This document shows, in pieces, positions 1-11,379 of a DNA stretch of 64,000 nucleotides. The translations under genes and the position numbers were made by a program. The stretch is taken from the NCBI GenBank assembly GCA_019614645.1, contig JABWDB010000004.1, positions 14,880,001-14,944,000 on the forward strand, read 5' to 3'. This DNA comes from Stratiolaelaps scimitus (Eukaryota > Arthropoda > Arachnida > Mesostigmata > Laelapidae). The first letter of the stretch is position 1. Each line of letters starts with the position of its first letter. The notes under the pieces were generated by a model. The model saw only the letters and a list, made by a program, of their open reading frames with translations, was not told the origin of the DNA and did no database searches.

Positions 1-2170
1 TGCTACGCCGAAAGGTGAGCCTTAGTGTCGCATTAGATACATTCATCGCTGATAGGCTATGATATATGAAGTATTTGAAAATCAGCTACATATTAATCAA
101 GTGGCAGATAGCCTGCAAAAAATAGCCGTGTGTTTTCAGGAATACACGAATAAAAAACTCGCCCACGAACGTATGTGCCAAGCACGCATGCAACCTAATG
201 CGAGAAATTACAGTATTAAAGGAAGAGGTCGAAGAAGTATAGTGTAAGGCAACGTCCTAAACGTTACGATGCCGTTGTGACAAATAAAACTATTTCGGGA
301 CTCACTAATACTCCTTGGAAAGAAAAGTATACGATACCATACTGTGCAGGTACGATGGTATATACTAGATTGAAAACAATGGTCAATTGGGTGGGTGTTT
401 GGTGTGCATGATACATGTGGGTCATAACTGTGGGCTGACGAAATGTAATTTATTTTACGGGAAGAAGTTTTAGTACTATTCCTCATTTTTAACAAAAATA
501 AATATTACATGAATAAAAAAAATCTTCTGAAAAACCTTAACTGTTCTCGAACTGTTCTCATTCGTTGCTATTTTATAACGATACTTAAATAAAACTAAGT
601 ATATATTTGCATAATGGGAGACCCAGATGAAGCTACTTGACTTCGTTTCTAATTTTACAACAACTGCAATATCGTGATTGATTATTATAATTTTAGCTAT
701 CGTTACACTTCTGTTTTTTTGGTCTCCCGGACTCTTTAGTTAACGTTTATGAACGCTTGTTCATTTTTAGGATTACTAGGACTTCTTGTGCACATCTGCA
801 TTGTGTGGAAAGATTGTTTGGCTGCCTGTGATTTTCACGTGCCAGGGGAGAGCGTCGCAATCAAGATAACGCCAAAGACAAGGTCTAGGAAATTACAGCA
901 CAATAGGACACGTATATCTCTTACGTTGGAGGGACAAGGGACTTAATTAGCATATCAAAATCCAGAACCACGAATATATATTCCCTCTATATGGAAATAG
1001 ACATTGTTCGGTACGCGAAAAAGTACCCTGTTCAGGACAAGTTCACACTGAACGCCAGCTATAGTAGACGAATGGTACCATCTACTCTTGATTCTTGTGC
1101 TTTATTATGGGGCCAATGCTACGATCAGTGCCGTTCCGTATGAGTATTAACAGTGCACTAATAAATAACATTTCATCGATTTTGCTTACTATTGTACACT
1201 CATACATTGCACACATTAGCCATGAGAGAGAACCCTGTGATTCGCAGCGTTTTAAATCAGTCTTTGGGATGAAGCAAGATCGACTGTTGTTTGCGCGAAA
1301 GCAAATCCACGAGCGAATCCAGCGGAAATCCCCGGAACTCCCAATGTGACCTTGCCCGAGGCGTCGACTTAAGTCGCAGTTCGATGAGTCGAATGTCGCA
1401 GCTAGAACGAGACATGGCATGCAGCTATCATTGGCGGGCACACACTGGCAATCCTTGACGGATATTTAGTCCAATCGAAGGCTGTGCCCAAAGAGGCTTT
1501 CGCTATTCCCCATGTGGCTTTGTTGGCCTACTACAGTAGGAACGTGAAAGAGGCTTCACGGAAGAATGTTTCATGATGAAAAGTCATGACGGAATTCAAC
1601 TCAGTACGAGGAAACCAGACAGAAAGCCTGAAATGCCGACTTTTCATACACAATGCTTTAAGTCAATTTCAAAACATGTTAGACCAACACGGCGAAGTTC
1701 GCCACTGCCTACAAACGTTGCTTAAGAAAACGAATAGCTCGAGTCTAGACAAAAAATTAAAAGTCCTCCTTTGTTACCCTATACAATAGGGATATAGAAA
1801 GGTTTTTGGTTTAGGATTAATTCATATCATGAAGCTGATAAAAAGCTCAGAAGCTACGAATCAATTCAGTATTGATTTCACTTGCTTGACCTCAATGCAA
1901 GTATCCAAAACTAATGGCAACGAGTATGAGCAGAAAGTCTAAATTCGAACCAACAGTATTTGTGTTACAGGACAGATAACCCTGTGAATTGACAGACCGA
2001 TTCAACGGCGATCGACTCATGTGCATACTTGATTCGATGTCTTATGGCAGTCCGCAGACAAAGGTAAGTTGCCTAACGGTCACAATAACTACAACACATC
2101 CTTGTCATCAATTGTTCACGTAGACCATTACGCTGCTATCCATTCCGTTGGCTCCTCCTCTTTCTCTCTG
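1..2170. other. No recognisable gene
   Basis: This AT-leaning stretch has only short open frames, the longest about 119 codons on the minus strand at 1082-1441 with an overlapping plus frame of 84 codons. None shows a motif I recognise, and no microsatellite or retroelement motif was seen. It is probably intergenic or intronic. Confidence 0.6.
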
Positions 2171-3700
2171 CTAGTATAAATATGCCTGGCAAAGCAAAAA
2201 GAATCTAAAGACAATCACCATTACGGTGACGGTAGCTCCGAATAATAATAACACTGGCATCGCGGCTTCGTTCGGCAGAGCAGGTGGCGTTGGACACGAC
2301 GGCACGATGCTGGATAGAACGGTATACGATGACGGCTTGGGACGGTGGGGACTGTGACAAAGGAACACATCATCACACATCATCCACACATCCAGGCAAC
2401 AACTCTCGCCACCATAGTACTGCAGCTCTGTGGCATGCACACATTTGGACTCTCCGCGACAAGGCAGACGATGAGGCTGGTTGGCTCGCAGCAGACATCT
2501 CCTCCCTGATCTCTACATTGTCTCCCCGGACTTGACAACACCACACACAACGCTAGCGGCTACTGCTGACTGGAACGTGGTCCCTCGGCTAGTTTCTGTG
2601 TCCCGTCGTGCAGTTCCCCCGTCCTGCAGACTCCGAATCGGCCGACAGACTTCGCCTCGCGCTACTGCTGCTGCCGCGGATGCTGCTGGGCACCATAATA
2701 AATTCCCCTAATTACCGCACAGCAGCACCAGTGTCGGTTCCACCAAGGCTGCTGCGGCGGCGACCGCGGCGGCGGCGCCGGCAGCAGCCAGAGCCGTAAG
2801 CAGAGGAGGTGGAAGCGGCAGCTTCAGGGACTGCTGCTGCTGCGGCAGCGACAGTAACGGCAGTCAGGATGTTACCAACCTAATTATATCACTCACTCAT
2901 ATTCCGCGTTCGTTCGTTTGTTCGGCTGGCCGCTCGCTCGCTATCCTGCGCCTTCACTTACACGTTGTGGCATATCCCGGCGGCCCTATTGCTGGCTGCT
3001 GCCGCCGCCGCCGCCGCCGCAACGCCTTGCTCGCTTCTCGCCTCCCTCCGGGGCATCATCGTACGGCAGCTTCGTGACGATGGTGGCGCAGGCAGCGCTA
3101 GTGGCAACTGACAGAGGCGCGTCGGCTGCCTCGTCTGGCTCCGGCTCTAGAGAACAGTTGAGAGGCGAGAGACCGAGAGAGAGAGAGAGGTAGAGAATGA
3201 ATGGGACAGGGAGGAGCGAAACAGAGATGTTCGAGGCTTCATCCTCATCACAGCAAGTGCCGACCGTTTCCGCCTTGTTTCATTAGCAATTTATGAGCAC
3301 AGAATCAACATCATCATCATCACCGTCGTCGTCGTCGTCGTCACAATCAACATCATCAACACGATAGCTGCTAGAAGCGTCACGGTTATCAGCAGCATCA
3401 TCATCGCTATCATCGTCTGTCAGCCTATAGCGATAGCATGGCCGTACGGCTACGAGCGACGATAGAGCGACATTGGCAGTATAGAGAGCGCGTGAAAAGC
3501 AGGTGGGAGACACAGAGAAGCGAGAAGAGAAAGGTGCAAAAGGATGATCGTGCGAGGGACGGCCGGGAGTTGGGGCGGTGGGGTTACGGCTAGTAGTCGC
3601 GCTGGGGTGAACGAAACGATGCGACTACGACGACAGCGAAGCTAGAGTACCATTGCGCCACCTGACAGCCACCTACTATATTATGTCTACCATCAATTCG
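2171..3700. other. GC-rich block with triplet and GA repeats
   Basis: The base composition changes sharply to GC- and CpG-rich. The block holds a CCG/GCC run near 2999-3020, a GA run near 3175-3189, and an ATC run followed by a GTC run at about 3310-3342. The open frames here (for example minus 3283-3513, Asp-rich) come from the repeats and have low complexity. Blocks like this often mark promoters or 5' untranslated exons in arthropod genomes, but no start codon, splice site or core promoter stands out, so that role is inference. Confidence 0.5.
3310..3342. repeat. (ATC)n-(GTC)n compound triplet repeat
   Basis: A short run of ATC units passes into a run of GTC units and is followed by more CATCATC sequence. 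On the minus strand it reads as Asp codons, which explains the acidic low-complexity frame there. Confidence 0.8.
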
Positions 3701-3888
3701 CCAGAGCATCGCCAGTCCTCACACAAAACGCTCGTCGCACGTGAGCTCGTAGAAGAAGAGTAGAGGATTATGGGAAAGTCGATGAGGAGTAGTCGATTCT
3801 CTCACTACGCAAGCGAACGGCGAGTATTCCTGCACGTGGTACCGACTAAGTGTGGGAATACCTAACGATTAAGTTGTATCTAAAGGTT

Positions 3889-3962
3889 CCCGGGCTGACT
3901 CTCAGCCAACATTTAAGGTCCACGGTACTGCTTTTAGCACTGCTTCATAAGACGGACCCCTG
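3889..3962 (-). mobile_element. SINE-A fragment (body and 3' end only)
   Basis: Read on the minus strand, this matches the body and 3' end of a repeat also found at 26399-26440, 29430-29600 and 36452-36610. The shared core contains GTCCGTCTTATGAAG, then ACCGTGGAC, TTAAATGTTGG and a terminal GTCAGCCCGG. The tRNA-like head present in the two longer copies is missing, so this copy is 5'-truncated, as expected of retroposons. Confidence 0.7.
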
Positions 3963-3964
3963 GT

Positions 3965-5245
3965 ATCTACTGCAACTACAACTGCTGGCACTACGATGAC
4001 GGCTACAATGAATTTATCTACGGAGAACAGAATTTCTCATAGCCATCCGTAGACAGGACGCTAGCTGGACGGGTCCCAGGTGGCAGGTTGAATTCCTGGT
4101 GCGGTTTCAGGGAGGTGTGGATTTCAGACATTTCTTGTGGTGGTATGTAAGCCATAAGGTCAAGTGAAAACAAAGGTTCATAGCCACCTGCGGTGGTGGC
4201 TTATCCGCTGTTTGCCGCGGAAAAGTTGGAACGAGACCGCAGCTGTAAACGGAATCGCCGCAGAGAATGAATACACGACGACGCCATAAACGTTGGGAAC
4301 GATCAGCGGTCACCGGCAAACACGTGATACTGTCTGCCCCACATTAACTCGACGAGATTAACGGAGATGGAAAATACAGAGGCATAACCTGGGCGAAGAA
4401 CTAGAATTCGGCTTAGGCTAAACAAACGTGAGATGAACTTAGCAACAAAATGAGAGCAGAATGGTATATTGTTAAACAGACGGCGGAGATATGACGCGGG
4501 AAATGTCCCTCATGTGAATATTCAAGCTTTTTTGCTATCTCCAAGAAACGGCAAAACGTTCTTCCAATTCAATTCGAGCGGAACTGATGTAGGAGCGCGC
4601 ATCGTCGTCGGGAAATAGTGAAGTAGTAAGAGAGAGAGAGAGAGGACAGGACAGAACGGCAACAAGATGCATTAAAATATAGACTCGAAGCCGCTTTGCT
4701 CGATGGTGATGCTAGCAGTCGCAGTGATCATCATACGAAGAGATGATTGCGCTGAAACTCTTCCAGGTTATTTTGACTGCAGTCTAGGGTTGTTGTAGTA
4801 GTCGTAGTGGTAAGCCGGTCCGCCTGCCAAGTCCAAAGTAAACGGCTGGACCTGGCTAACAGGACAGAGAGAAAGTGCGACGGCAACGGCAACAACAGAA
4901 ACGAAGGTACGCACCAACTCGTATGAACTAAATAGCCGTCTTCGGGGCATCGATGGAAGCTGGCTGCTGCTGCTGCTGCTCGTTGCTATTGATCAAGAGC
5001 GAAGCGAACGCGTTCGTAATAGAGTCACGTCTCGGGTGTGTCTATACCTTGTGCCTGATATCGTACGATGCAGTCGGCAACAATTGAACAGGAGACGCCT
5101 GGAGAGGGCGACCAGTTGGAGCCGGTTATTGGAACGAATGCGGACAACCCGTACGAAGACAAACCCCATATATTTACCACAGTACGAAGGCGTTTTCGGG
5201 AGACAATGAAACGGCTAGTGTTATGTAAGGCAGACTTTAAATGAG
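3965..5245. other. No recognisable gene; short simple repeats
   Basis: Only short chance frames are visible. A GA run lies near 4629-4645 and a CTG run near 4962-4980. I see no protein motif or structural RNA. Confidence 0.5.

Positions 5246-5248
<3 letters not shown>

Positions 5249-5303
<55 letters not shown>
5249..5303. repeat. Compound microsatellite (AT)14(AG)13
   Basis: A perfect AT dinucleotide run passes directly into a perfect AG run. It lies about 50 bases upstream of a SINE-B copy. Confidence 0.95.
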
Positions 5304-5305
<2 letters not shown>

Positions 5306-5354
5306 AATGAATATTGGGACGAATATGTGAGTACGATTTATAACTGTTGTCATC

Positions 5355-5435
5355 GCAATGGCTTGGGCGGTAGCTAAGTCTCTGGCTGTAAAATGCCGCA
5401 AGTTGCAGGTTCGAGTCCTCGACGTGACATATCGA
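5355..5435 (+). mobile_element. SINE-B, tRNA-derived head, copy 1
   Basis: A tRNA-like segment has an A-box-like TAGCTAAGTCTCTGG and a good B box, GGTTCGAGTCC, at 5408-5418. The B box is followed by a conserved GACGTGACATA. The same arrangement recurs at 26690-26775 and 31060-31135. The arms do not fold into a canonical cloverleaf by eye, so a SINE is more likely than a functional tRNA gene. Confidence 0.65.
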
Positions 5436-5439
5436 GGAG

Positions 5440-7010
5440 TTGGCGTTATAAAACACTGCAGTTCCTTTTCAAAATTAATACTTTATATTGTATTGTATTG
5501 CTATGTAGGATACCAGCGTACGCACGTCATCGGGGTTTGTACAAGATATTATTCTAATGTGCGGTTAATTTTAAGTTCTTGGTAGAAGTGAATTAAAATC
5601 GACGTTGATAGTCATCAACACGAAATATAACCGACAGATCTATAAACGGTGGAGCACGAGGATTTTGTCCTCTTGCAGAACCATATAGTACTTGTTTCTG
5701 CAGCTATTGTACCCGTCTGCTGGATATATCTAACGCCGTCGATGAATTTAGCCGGCTGCACATATTAAATGACCATATAAGTGCCGCATCAAACTACTCC
5801 TGGTCGCTACTTGAATGATTGTATAATGGCTTATTTATTTGATTATTCAAGGAATATTGCGATTTTGCTATTACAAAACAAACGAAACAGACACAAACCC
5901 TCAACTCGCGTTCTGCAATTGACAACGGACCAGGCCACACACACTGGAAGTACGATGCAGTTTTGAGACAGCCTGGCTCAACTCGCGACCTTCGCGTAGA
6001 ATTTCAGGTAGAGCTGCTGGCTTTAACGGTATTTCGTGCCGGTCAGCCAGAACCACTTGTTGATTCGAATGCCCAGAATGCAACGATTCATTGAGCCAAG
6101 CCAGACGCATATGCGCGACCGGACGGATCATGCCAGAATAATAGCAAGCATTCAATGAGTAAGAGGTGGGTAATAGCTGTGCGAAAATGAGAAATCGATT
6201 ATGTAATCGATATTGAATACGGAGCGTTTTGCATTCGTTTCAAGGCTAACGGGAGCGACTTGCGCAATAGAGGCTTGAGTACCAACCGATTAAGCGATAC
6301 ATTGAAATCGATCGAGCGTACAGAGATCAGCGCCCTATCTTCCAAGGTAAAACAATTCGTTGACGTCGAAGTATTCGTTGGAAAGCTGAACAAGTCGACG
6401 GTTAGTGCTGAAGTGTTTGCGTGCACAAAGACTGTGTGATACCACACAAGCGTTCTAACGATGCCTCTCCATAAGTGACTGGCTGTTCTACGGCTAATTA
6501 ATCTTTATAGAGAAAAAAAACACGTGCAATTGAGTGGTACACGAGTCACCTGAACTTTTGAGTCAGCCTTGTACGCGTACGTGGTCAATAAAGCAAACGT
6601 GGTCAATGTTGATCAAGTGAATTATTCTTACTTTCCGGGACATTGAAAGTGGCGACAAAAAAAGAAAAAATATATATATATATAAAAATCAAATGTGTAC
6701 AAATAATACACAGGTATCGAATACTGGTGATGATTTACAAGAAGACAGGGGTAATCCAACATCCACCGGTTGGCAATTCGGGCAGACTGTCTGTCAGGTG
6801 TTTTTTTTTAAGACGAGTGAAATTTTAATTGGATAAACGAGAGCTTGACTTCTTTATGTAGAGATAACTATCTGTCTCTTGATAATCAACGTGGCGATGT
6901 AATCTCCGTCCAAGAAACTCCACCCCGATGAACACGGCATCAACTAGAGCCATTTGCCTAGACCTAGGGCAAAAGAAATTCTATAATTGTAACGTATATT
7001 TGAGCCCGAC
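5440..7010. other. No recognisable gene
   Basis: The stretch has scattered short frames on both strands (up to 84 codons) with no recognisable motif, plus a short A/AT run near 6658-6685. Nothing here supports an exon. Confidence 0.55.
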
Positions 7011-7014
7011 GCGG

Positions 7015-7170
7015 TCGTGGTCCCGAGGGAGGCGATGGCAGTGCTTCGCTACACAGCGAGGTAACTTAAGGTAAGGAAGGACCCCGGGTGGCGCAGACCA
7101 GTCTGTGGCAGGCCCCTTCGAAGAGACTGGCAGTGAGGAGGTCAGGATCGCCTAAGGATGTTGTTTTCAT
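7015..7170 (-). mobile_element. LINE-1w 3' fragment, diverged, minus
   Basis: Reverse-complemented, this stretch aligns with the end of the coding region of the 23.0-23.6 kb element: the part encoding a TANFLEGVYHRLI-like segment through the block before the terminal Leu-Ser-Ser. Indels and substitutions disrupt the frame. It is an old, truncated copy whose 3' tail is not recognisable below 7015. Confidence 0.65.
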
Positions 7171-7497
7171 GAAATTTTTACGATTCGTGTCGTCTGGTCG
7201 TCCGTGATAATAATTAATAATTCCATTATTAATTCACACTGTCCTCCTCCGGAGATCCCTTTGGGCTATAGCTCATAGAGGTACACTGACGCACAGGCGT
7301 AATGATGATGTCCATAGAAATCACTAAGAAAGTTCTAAAAATTGATATTCCTGCATACGACAACCATAGTAATAACCAATGAACTACCTTCTGCTATGGA
7401 ATGAATGTTTGCCGTATAAATAACACTAAGGAAATAAATCGCTCCAGAATATAGCAGAGATGAGTGTGGCAAACGCCGACAAATCTTCGATGAATAT

Positions 7498-7717
7498 ATT
7501 AACAACTTTCTCGAAGAGGTCTACCATAGGCTGGTCCGCGCCACCGGGGACAAGCGCGCCGGATCTTGCCTTCGCAACGCCTGTCCCTCGCTATGCAGAG
7601 GCAATGCCATCGCCTTCCTCGGGACAATGTCAGTCTCGGCTCCGGTCCCCAACTAATCCCCCCCCAAAATAATCCCTAGAACTAATTCCTCATTATTGTA
7701 TGTTTGAATAAATCATT
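7498..7717 (+). mobile_element. LINE-1w 3' fragment, diverged, plus
   Basis: This matches the same terminal coding region as the 23 kb and 31.5 kb copies, including the stretch encoding VYHRLVRATGDKRAG. It continues through a C-rich run, AATCCCTAGA and a tail containing GTATGTTTGAATAAATC. It faces away from the 7015-7170 fragment. Both cover the same part of the element, so they are separate insertions or a local duplication, not one twin-primed insertion. Confidence 0.75.
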
Positions 7718-7719
7718 TA

Positions 7720-8320
7720 TTTATTGACAACAGTAATATATTAAAATACAATTAGAATATATCCCCTAGATTCCTGTATATAGCTGATCCACGATGACAT
7801 GAATACTGAGATAGCTGAAATTTAACAAGATCACCGGCAAATGGACCGGCAGATTTGTCATCATAATAATACACGTATTACAATTTAATAAGTGTTCATG
7901 GGATATGTGGAAATTCGAAGGCTAAATAAATGGTCGAGCCCGATGCAGTTTTCGACTATTGACAAGGCATTCATACAACACCACTAATATTTAGGTATGC
8001 GCAGCCCGTAATAATTGGCGCTTGGCAAACTTGTTCCATACAGGGTCATAGGTAGGCTGTATATGAGAGCTGCTTTATGTTGTCTAGGCACAAGTAGCTA
8101 TGAAGTAGCGCGTGTGTCGTTCTCTACTGAAATTAGTTGTATTTTGTAAGGGCACGATGAAGACGATTCGTTCACTTAGGATAATGAAACACAGTAGCCA
8201 TTGGCGATACTGCAAGTGCATAAGCTCATAGCATGTTCATAAGACCTTTTAGTTGCCTCTTTTTCATTAACTATTCTTGTCTTCTGTACGTATCTTGCTA
8301 TAATTGCACAAAAAGTAATA
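7720..8320. other. No recognisable gene
   Basis: This is AT-rich sequence without long frames, repeats or motifs that I can identify. Confidence 0.55.

Positions 8321-8323
<3 letters not shown>

Positions 8324-8363
<40 letters not shown>
8324..8363. repeat. (AT)20 microsatellite
   Basis: An uninterrupted run of AT dinucleotides in otherwise unremarkable sequence. Confidence 0.95.
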
Positions 8364-8367
<4 letters not shown>

Positions 8368-8984
8368 AATCGCAGAAGTTTCGACGTTTGTGCTTTCTAT
8401 TCTAGCCTAATTGTACCTATTGTAAGAGCTGGTACCGTTTGCTCATCGGAATATATAATACTGCAGTATGTAGAGCTTAATTGTATACTAGGCAGCCTAT
8501 AAGAATACCTCAATGAGCCTTCCCCAACTATTGGAACCGTGGCTAAGAGAACACAATTTTAGTTCTTAATTACGTTTGTTTATTTTCCGGAGTATTAGCC
8601 AAGCCTATATAGAAATCCTCAACTCGCGGTTCATTACAATGGGATCAAGGCGGTACAATACAATAATATAATACAAGGCTTGATTTATTAACGGAACTGC
8701 AGTCCTATCACAACGCCTAAGTTCTCGTGAAAATAATAGCGAAAAAGAATGTCGCCTCATGGAATATTTCAAATGTGGTCGATTTCTGGAAACGGTATTA
8801 TTTATACCAATTTTTGGTTATCACAAAAGGAACAGTATACATGGGGCGACGCTCACACAAATTATATACAGTCCATGCATTAACAGCAATAATAAACACA
8901 CAGAATTTTTCAGATTGGTTTCCATATAGTATACCTCCGAGGGCACCTCTAAATGATTTATAAATAAGCTTCCTGACCTCCCGC
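8364..8984. other. No recognisable gene
   Basis: AT-rich flank between a microsatellite and the 3' side of the LINE relic. The short frames show no motifs. Confidence 0.5.
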
Positions 8985-8989
8985 GTAAA

Positions 8990-9475
8990 CACGTTCGCTG
9001 ATGTAAGGGTTCTAATTTCGCGAGATAGTGAGCCCTAGACTGCAGGTAAGCGGTGTGCAACAGCATGGAAGCTGAGTTCGCATACGACGAATGGTCTTTC
9101 CAAGGTTGTTGGCCGACGGTTAGATCTTTTGACGATAGTGGTGATTGGAAATGTAATATCACAGGGAATAGGTCCTCTCACCATCTTGAAGGCAAGAAGT
9201 GCGACATGAACCACGTAAATCTTACCTATATTATAGGCAGCAGATCAAATTTCTCAAAAACATCCGCAGCCCTCCGCGTCTTTCGGAACAATCTCGGTTG
9301 AGCGAATGATCGCTTTATAGCCACCACCCCAGATAGAGATCCCGTAGCACAGGATAGGTAACAGCAGCATTCTGTAAGCTAAAATTAACCCATCGACGAG
9401 AATACCACGCTCTCTGAGGCGACGGCTCGAGGAAATTATCGCATAACACTTGGGAAGGGGAGTTTCAAGATGGGC
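8990..9475 (-). pseudogene. LINE reverse transcriptase C-terminal tail
   Basis: Continuing on the minus strand, the translation has YRMLLLPILCYGISIWGG, typical of the thumb and post-RT region. Further on is KIYVVHVALLAFKMVRGP, typical of the C-terminal helical region of Jockey/CR1-group elements. Stops interrupt it. It joins the RT piece through one or more frameshifts. Confidence 0.65.
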
Positions 9476-9478
9476 ATG

Positions 9479-10002
9479 TCACTTCAGTGTCTCGTGAACG
9501 GTCAGACCCAGACATCTGACCGTTGACGACATCGGAACCGACGCCCCGCAAAGACACACCGGACCCATCATTGGAGACCTTTGTGGTGGGCTCAACGGAG
9601 TAAAACCTGTTTTGTTGGTATTCAAAACAAGTCCAAACCGCTCAAAGATGTTCACCATTCCCTCAACCTTTGCCACGGCAGCTTGAATACCTGAGTTCAG
9701 TTCTGAAGGACGTATGCGAAATAGGAGTAAGGTGTCATCAGCGTAAGCACCAGTCTTATAATTGTTGCCAGAAGAAATTTTGAGCGGAATGTAATTGATC
9801 AAACCGAACCGACTGCAGCAAAGTGCCGGTTTAATTCGTCAGCAATAGCCTGTGGTGTCTGCCAGATGTCCAGAGTTGGATTCAAGTTTCCGAGGGAATT
9901 CCGCTTTACCGTTACCTCTCCCACATGAGGTACTGATAAGTCTCCACAATTTAGGAATATTGTTCTGCAGGCGGGTGAACCGATTGCCGAAGAAGGAAGC
10001 AA
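9479..10002 (-). pseudogene. LINE linker and truncated reverse transcriptase (YADD)
   Basis: The segment at 9799-10002 resembles the linker before the polymerase, including TPQAIADELNRHFAAVGS. It then jumps at about 9800 to a frame carrying YKTGAYADDTLLLF at 9722-9760, the catalytic palm motif with both aspartates. The continuing frame (GLVLNTNKTG, then CLGLTVHETL) matches the sequence that usually follows YADD. The fingers and first half of the palm are missing between the two parts, so an internal deletion occurred. Confidence 0.8.
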
Positions 10003-10039
10003 TTTCGAGAGGAGAAGAACCCAGAATGACTTTCAGAAC

Positions 10040-10400
10040 ACAAGCCGTTTAACAGATTGACGTTTGAATCACCCATAAGGATACAAGGCAGGGTACCACC
10101 CACAGGAAGAATGTGTTCCAGCATGTCGACCAGGGAGTCCCTATGTGAGAAATGACTGGAATAAAAACCACCGAGGTAACCCTTGGAAACACACACGAAC
10201 GACCTGCACTTTACCACCCTTACTACTTTTTGCTGCCGAGTCAAAAATACTACACTTGTTATGCACATAGATTCCAACCTCACCGCCTTGTCTGTCAACC
10301 ACCCGATCTGAGTCAACGTACGTGTAGCCTGAGATCCCATAGCCGCAATAATCAACCGTTCCTAACCATGTTTCACTCACCACTACCGCGTCCACATACC
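10040..10400 (-). pseudogene. LINE endonuclease domain relic
   Basis: This is part of the apurinic-like endonuclease that nicks target DNA. The frame ending at 10395 begins MDAVVVSETWLG and contains a GGEVGIYV segment, matching the ETWL and GG-VAIYV motifs. After a frameshift, the second frame has a pre-catalytic hydrophobic stretch, then ILMGDSNVNLL, matching the GDFN motif with its Asp and Asn kept. The N-terminal part is absent and the two halves are out of frame. Confidence 0.75.
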
Positions 10401-10699
10401 ATCCTTCATCCTCAATATAACCTTGCAGATTTTCTAGTTGACCCGCTTTTTTAGTCCCCCTATGTCAGCATTAGGATGAAGCGCCGCAAAATTACTAAAG
10501 GAGGAACATTTACCCCCATAGAGGCCGGGAACTTTAAATTCAGGGACACCGCCCCACACCCGACAATCTTTAACATTTATGTGGTTTTAAATTATGGTTA
10601 TCTACGTTGACTATTCTATTCAGATTTGTCATTTAGAGTTCGTTCCAACACTAGATCTCAGTGAAGTAATGAAAGACATTAACGGTCCTGGCATGTTTA

Positions 10700-11240
10700 C
10701 AAGTTCTTGCAAGCACTTAGTTGCACGTGGACACATTGCGTTAAGAAGCCGCAGTAACGCTCTTTGTCATATTTTTACATTTATCAGTCAGATGCCCCGA
10801 CTGCCCACAGTTCTTGCAGGCCACGTCACTGCCGGCATGAGCTGGCAATGTGCAATAATTTCAGGCATTAGAAGGAAGACACAGAGTTCCCTGCGTGCAT
10901 TACAACTCTGTGTGTCTTGAATCCAAGCAGAACCTCCGCAGGTGGAATTCTTCCAAACTGCAGAAGTACGCAATCAGTAGGATACGAACGAGGCTCAGTA
11001 CCAATTCGCCTCCTCACGAACTTACGGTAAGTAATTTTACAGGTTGGTCATGGTAAGCATTGTCCTTTGTTCTTGAGCATTATTTGTTCTTCGGCGTAAT
11101 GACCAGAACGAGATGAAAATCGACAAAAACACACAACAATATGGGGGCTTCGGGCATACGCGTATTTTGACATCCTTAATCGCTCATAGATCGAACGTAC
11201 AATACATCCACCAACTCACTGTCACGGACATCCAGAGTCC
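10700..11240 (-). pseudogene. LINE ORF1 relic with two CCHC zinc knuckles
   Basis: ORF1 of Jockey/I/CR1-type LINEs encodes a gag-like RNA-binding protein. The minus strand at 10777-10818 encodes CKNCGQSGHLTDKC, a perfect CX2CX4HX4C knuckle. At 10835-10867, in another frame, CLKLLHIASSC keeps the last three ligands of a second knuckle, with a stop where the preceding residue should be. Upstream, a stretch around FVRRRIGTEPRSYPTD and VLLQFGRIPPAEVLLG resembles the segment that precedes the knuckles in these proteins. Frameshifts and stops show it is dead. Confidence 0.7.
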
Positions 11241-11379
11241 CGAAGATCCAGTACTTGGCGTCTGTATGCTGCCGCTTACTGTGCAAACAAACAAGAAACA
11301 ATGAACGTTTGCCAGTGTTTCGTCTTTTGGCGTCCGAGGCGGCTAATGCCGACAAGCCGTGTCCTGATGGATCATACGA

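Larger units (their letters stand above)
8985..11240 (-). mobile_element. Decayed Jockey/CR1-group non-LTR retrotransposon
   Basis: On the minus strand, recognisable pieces occur in the correct LINE order: an ORF1 segment with two CCHC zinc knuckles, an apurinic-type endonuclease, the linker before the polymerase, a reverse transcriptase piece with the YADD motif, and the C-terminal tail. The frame is broken repeatedly. About 200 residues of reverse transcriptase, from the linker to YADD, appear deleted. The element is non-functional. Clade assignment (CR1, Jockey or a relative) rests on motif style only. The outer ends are estimates. Confidence 0.8.

Noticed and set aside
5355..5435. Functional tRNA gene
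   Set aside because: A and B boxes are present but the arms do not pair into a cloverleaf by eye, and the same segment recurs with a shared downstream block, so it is a SINE.
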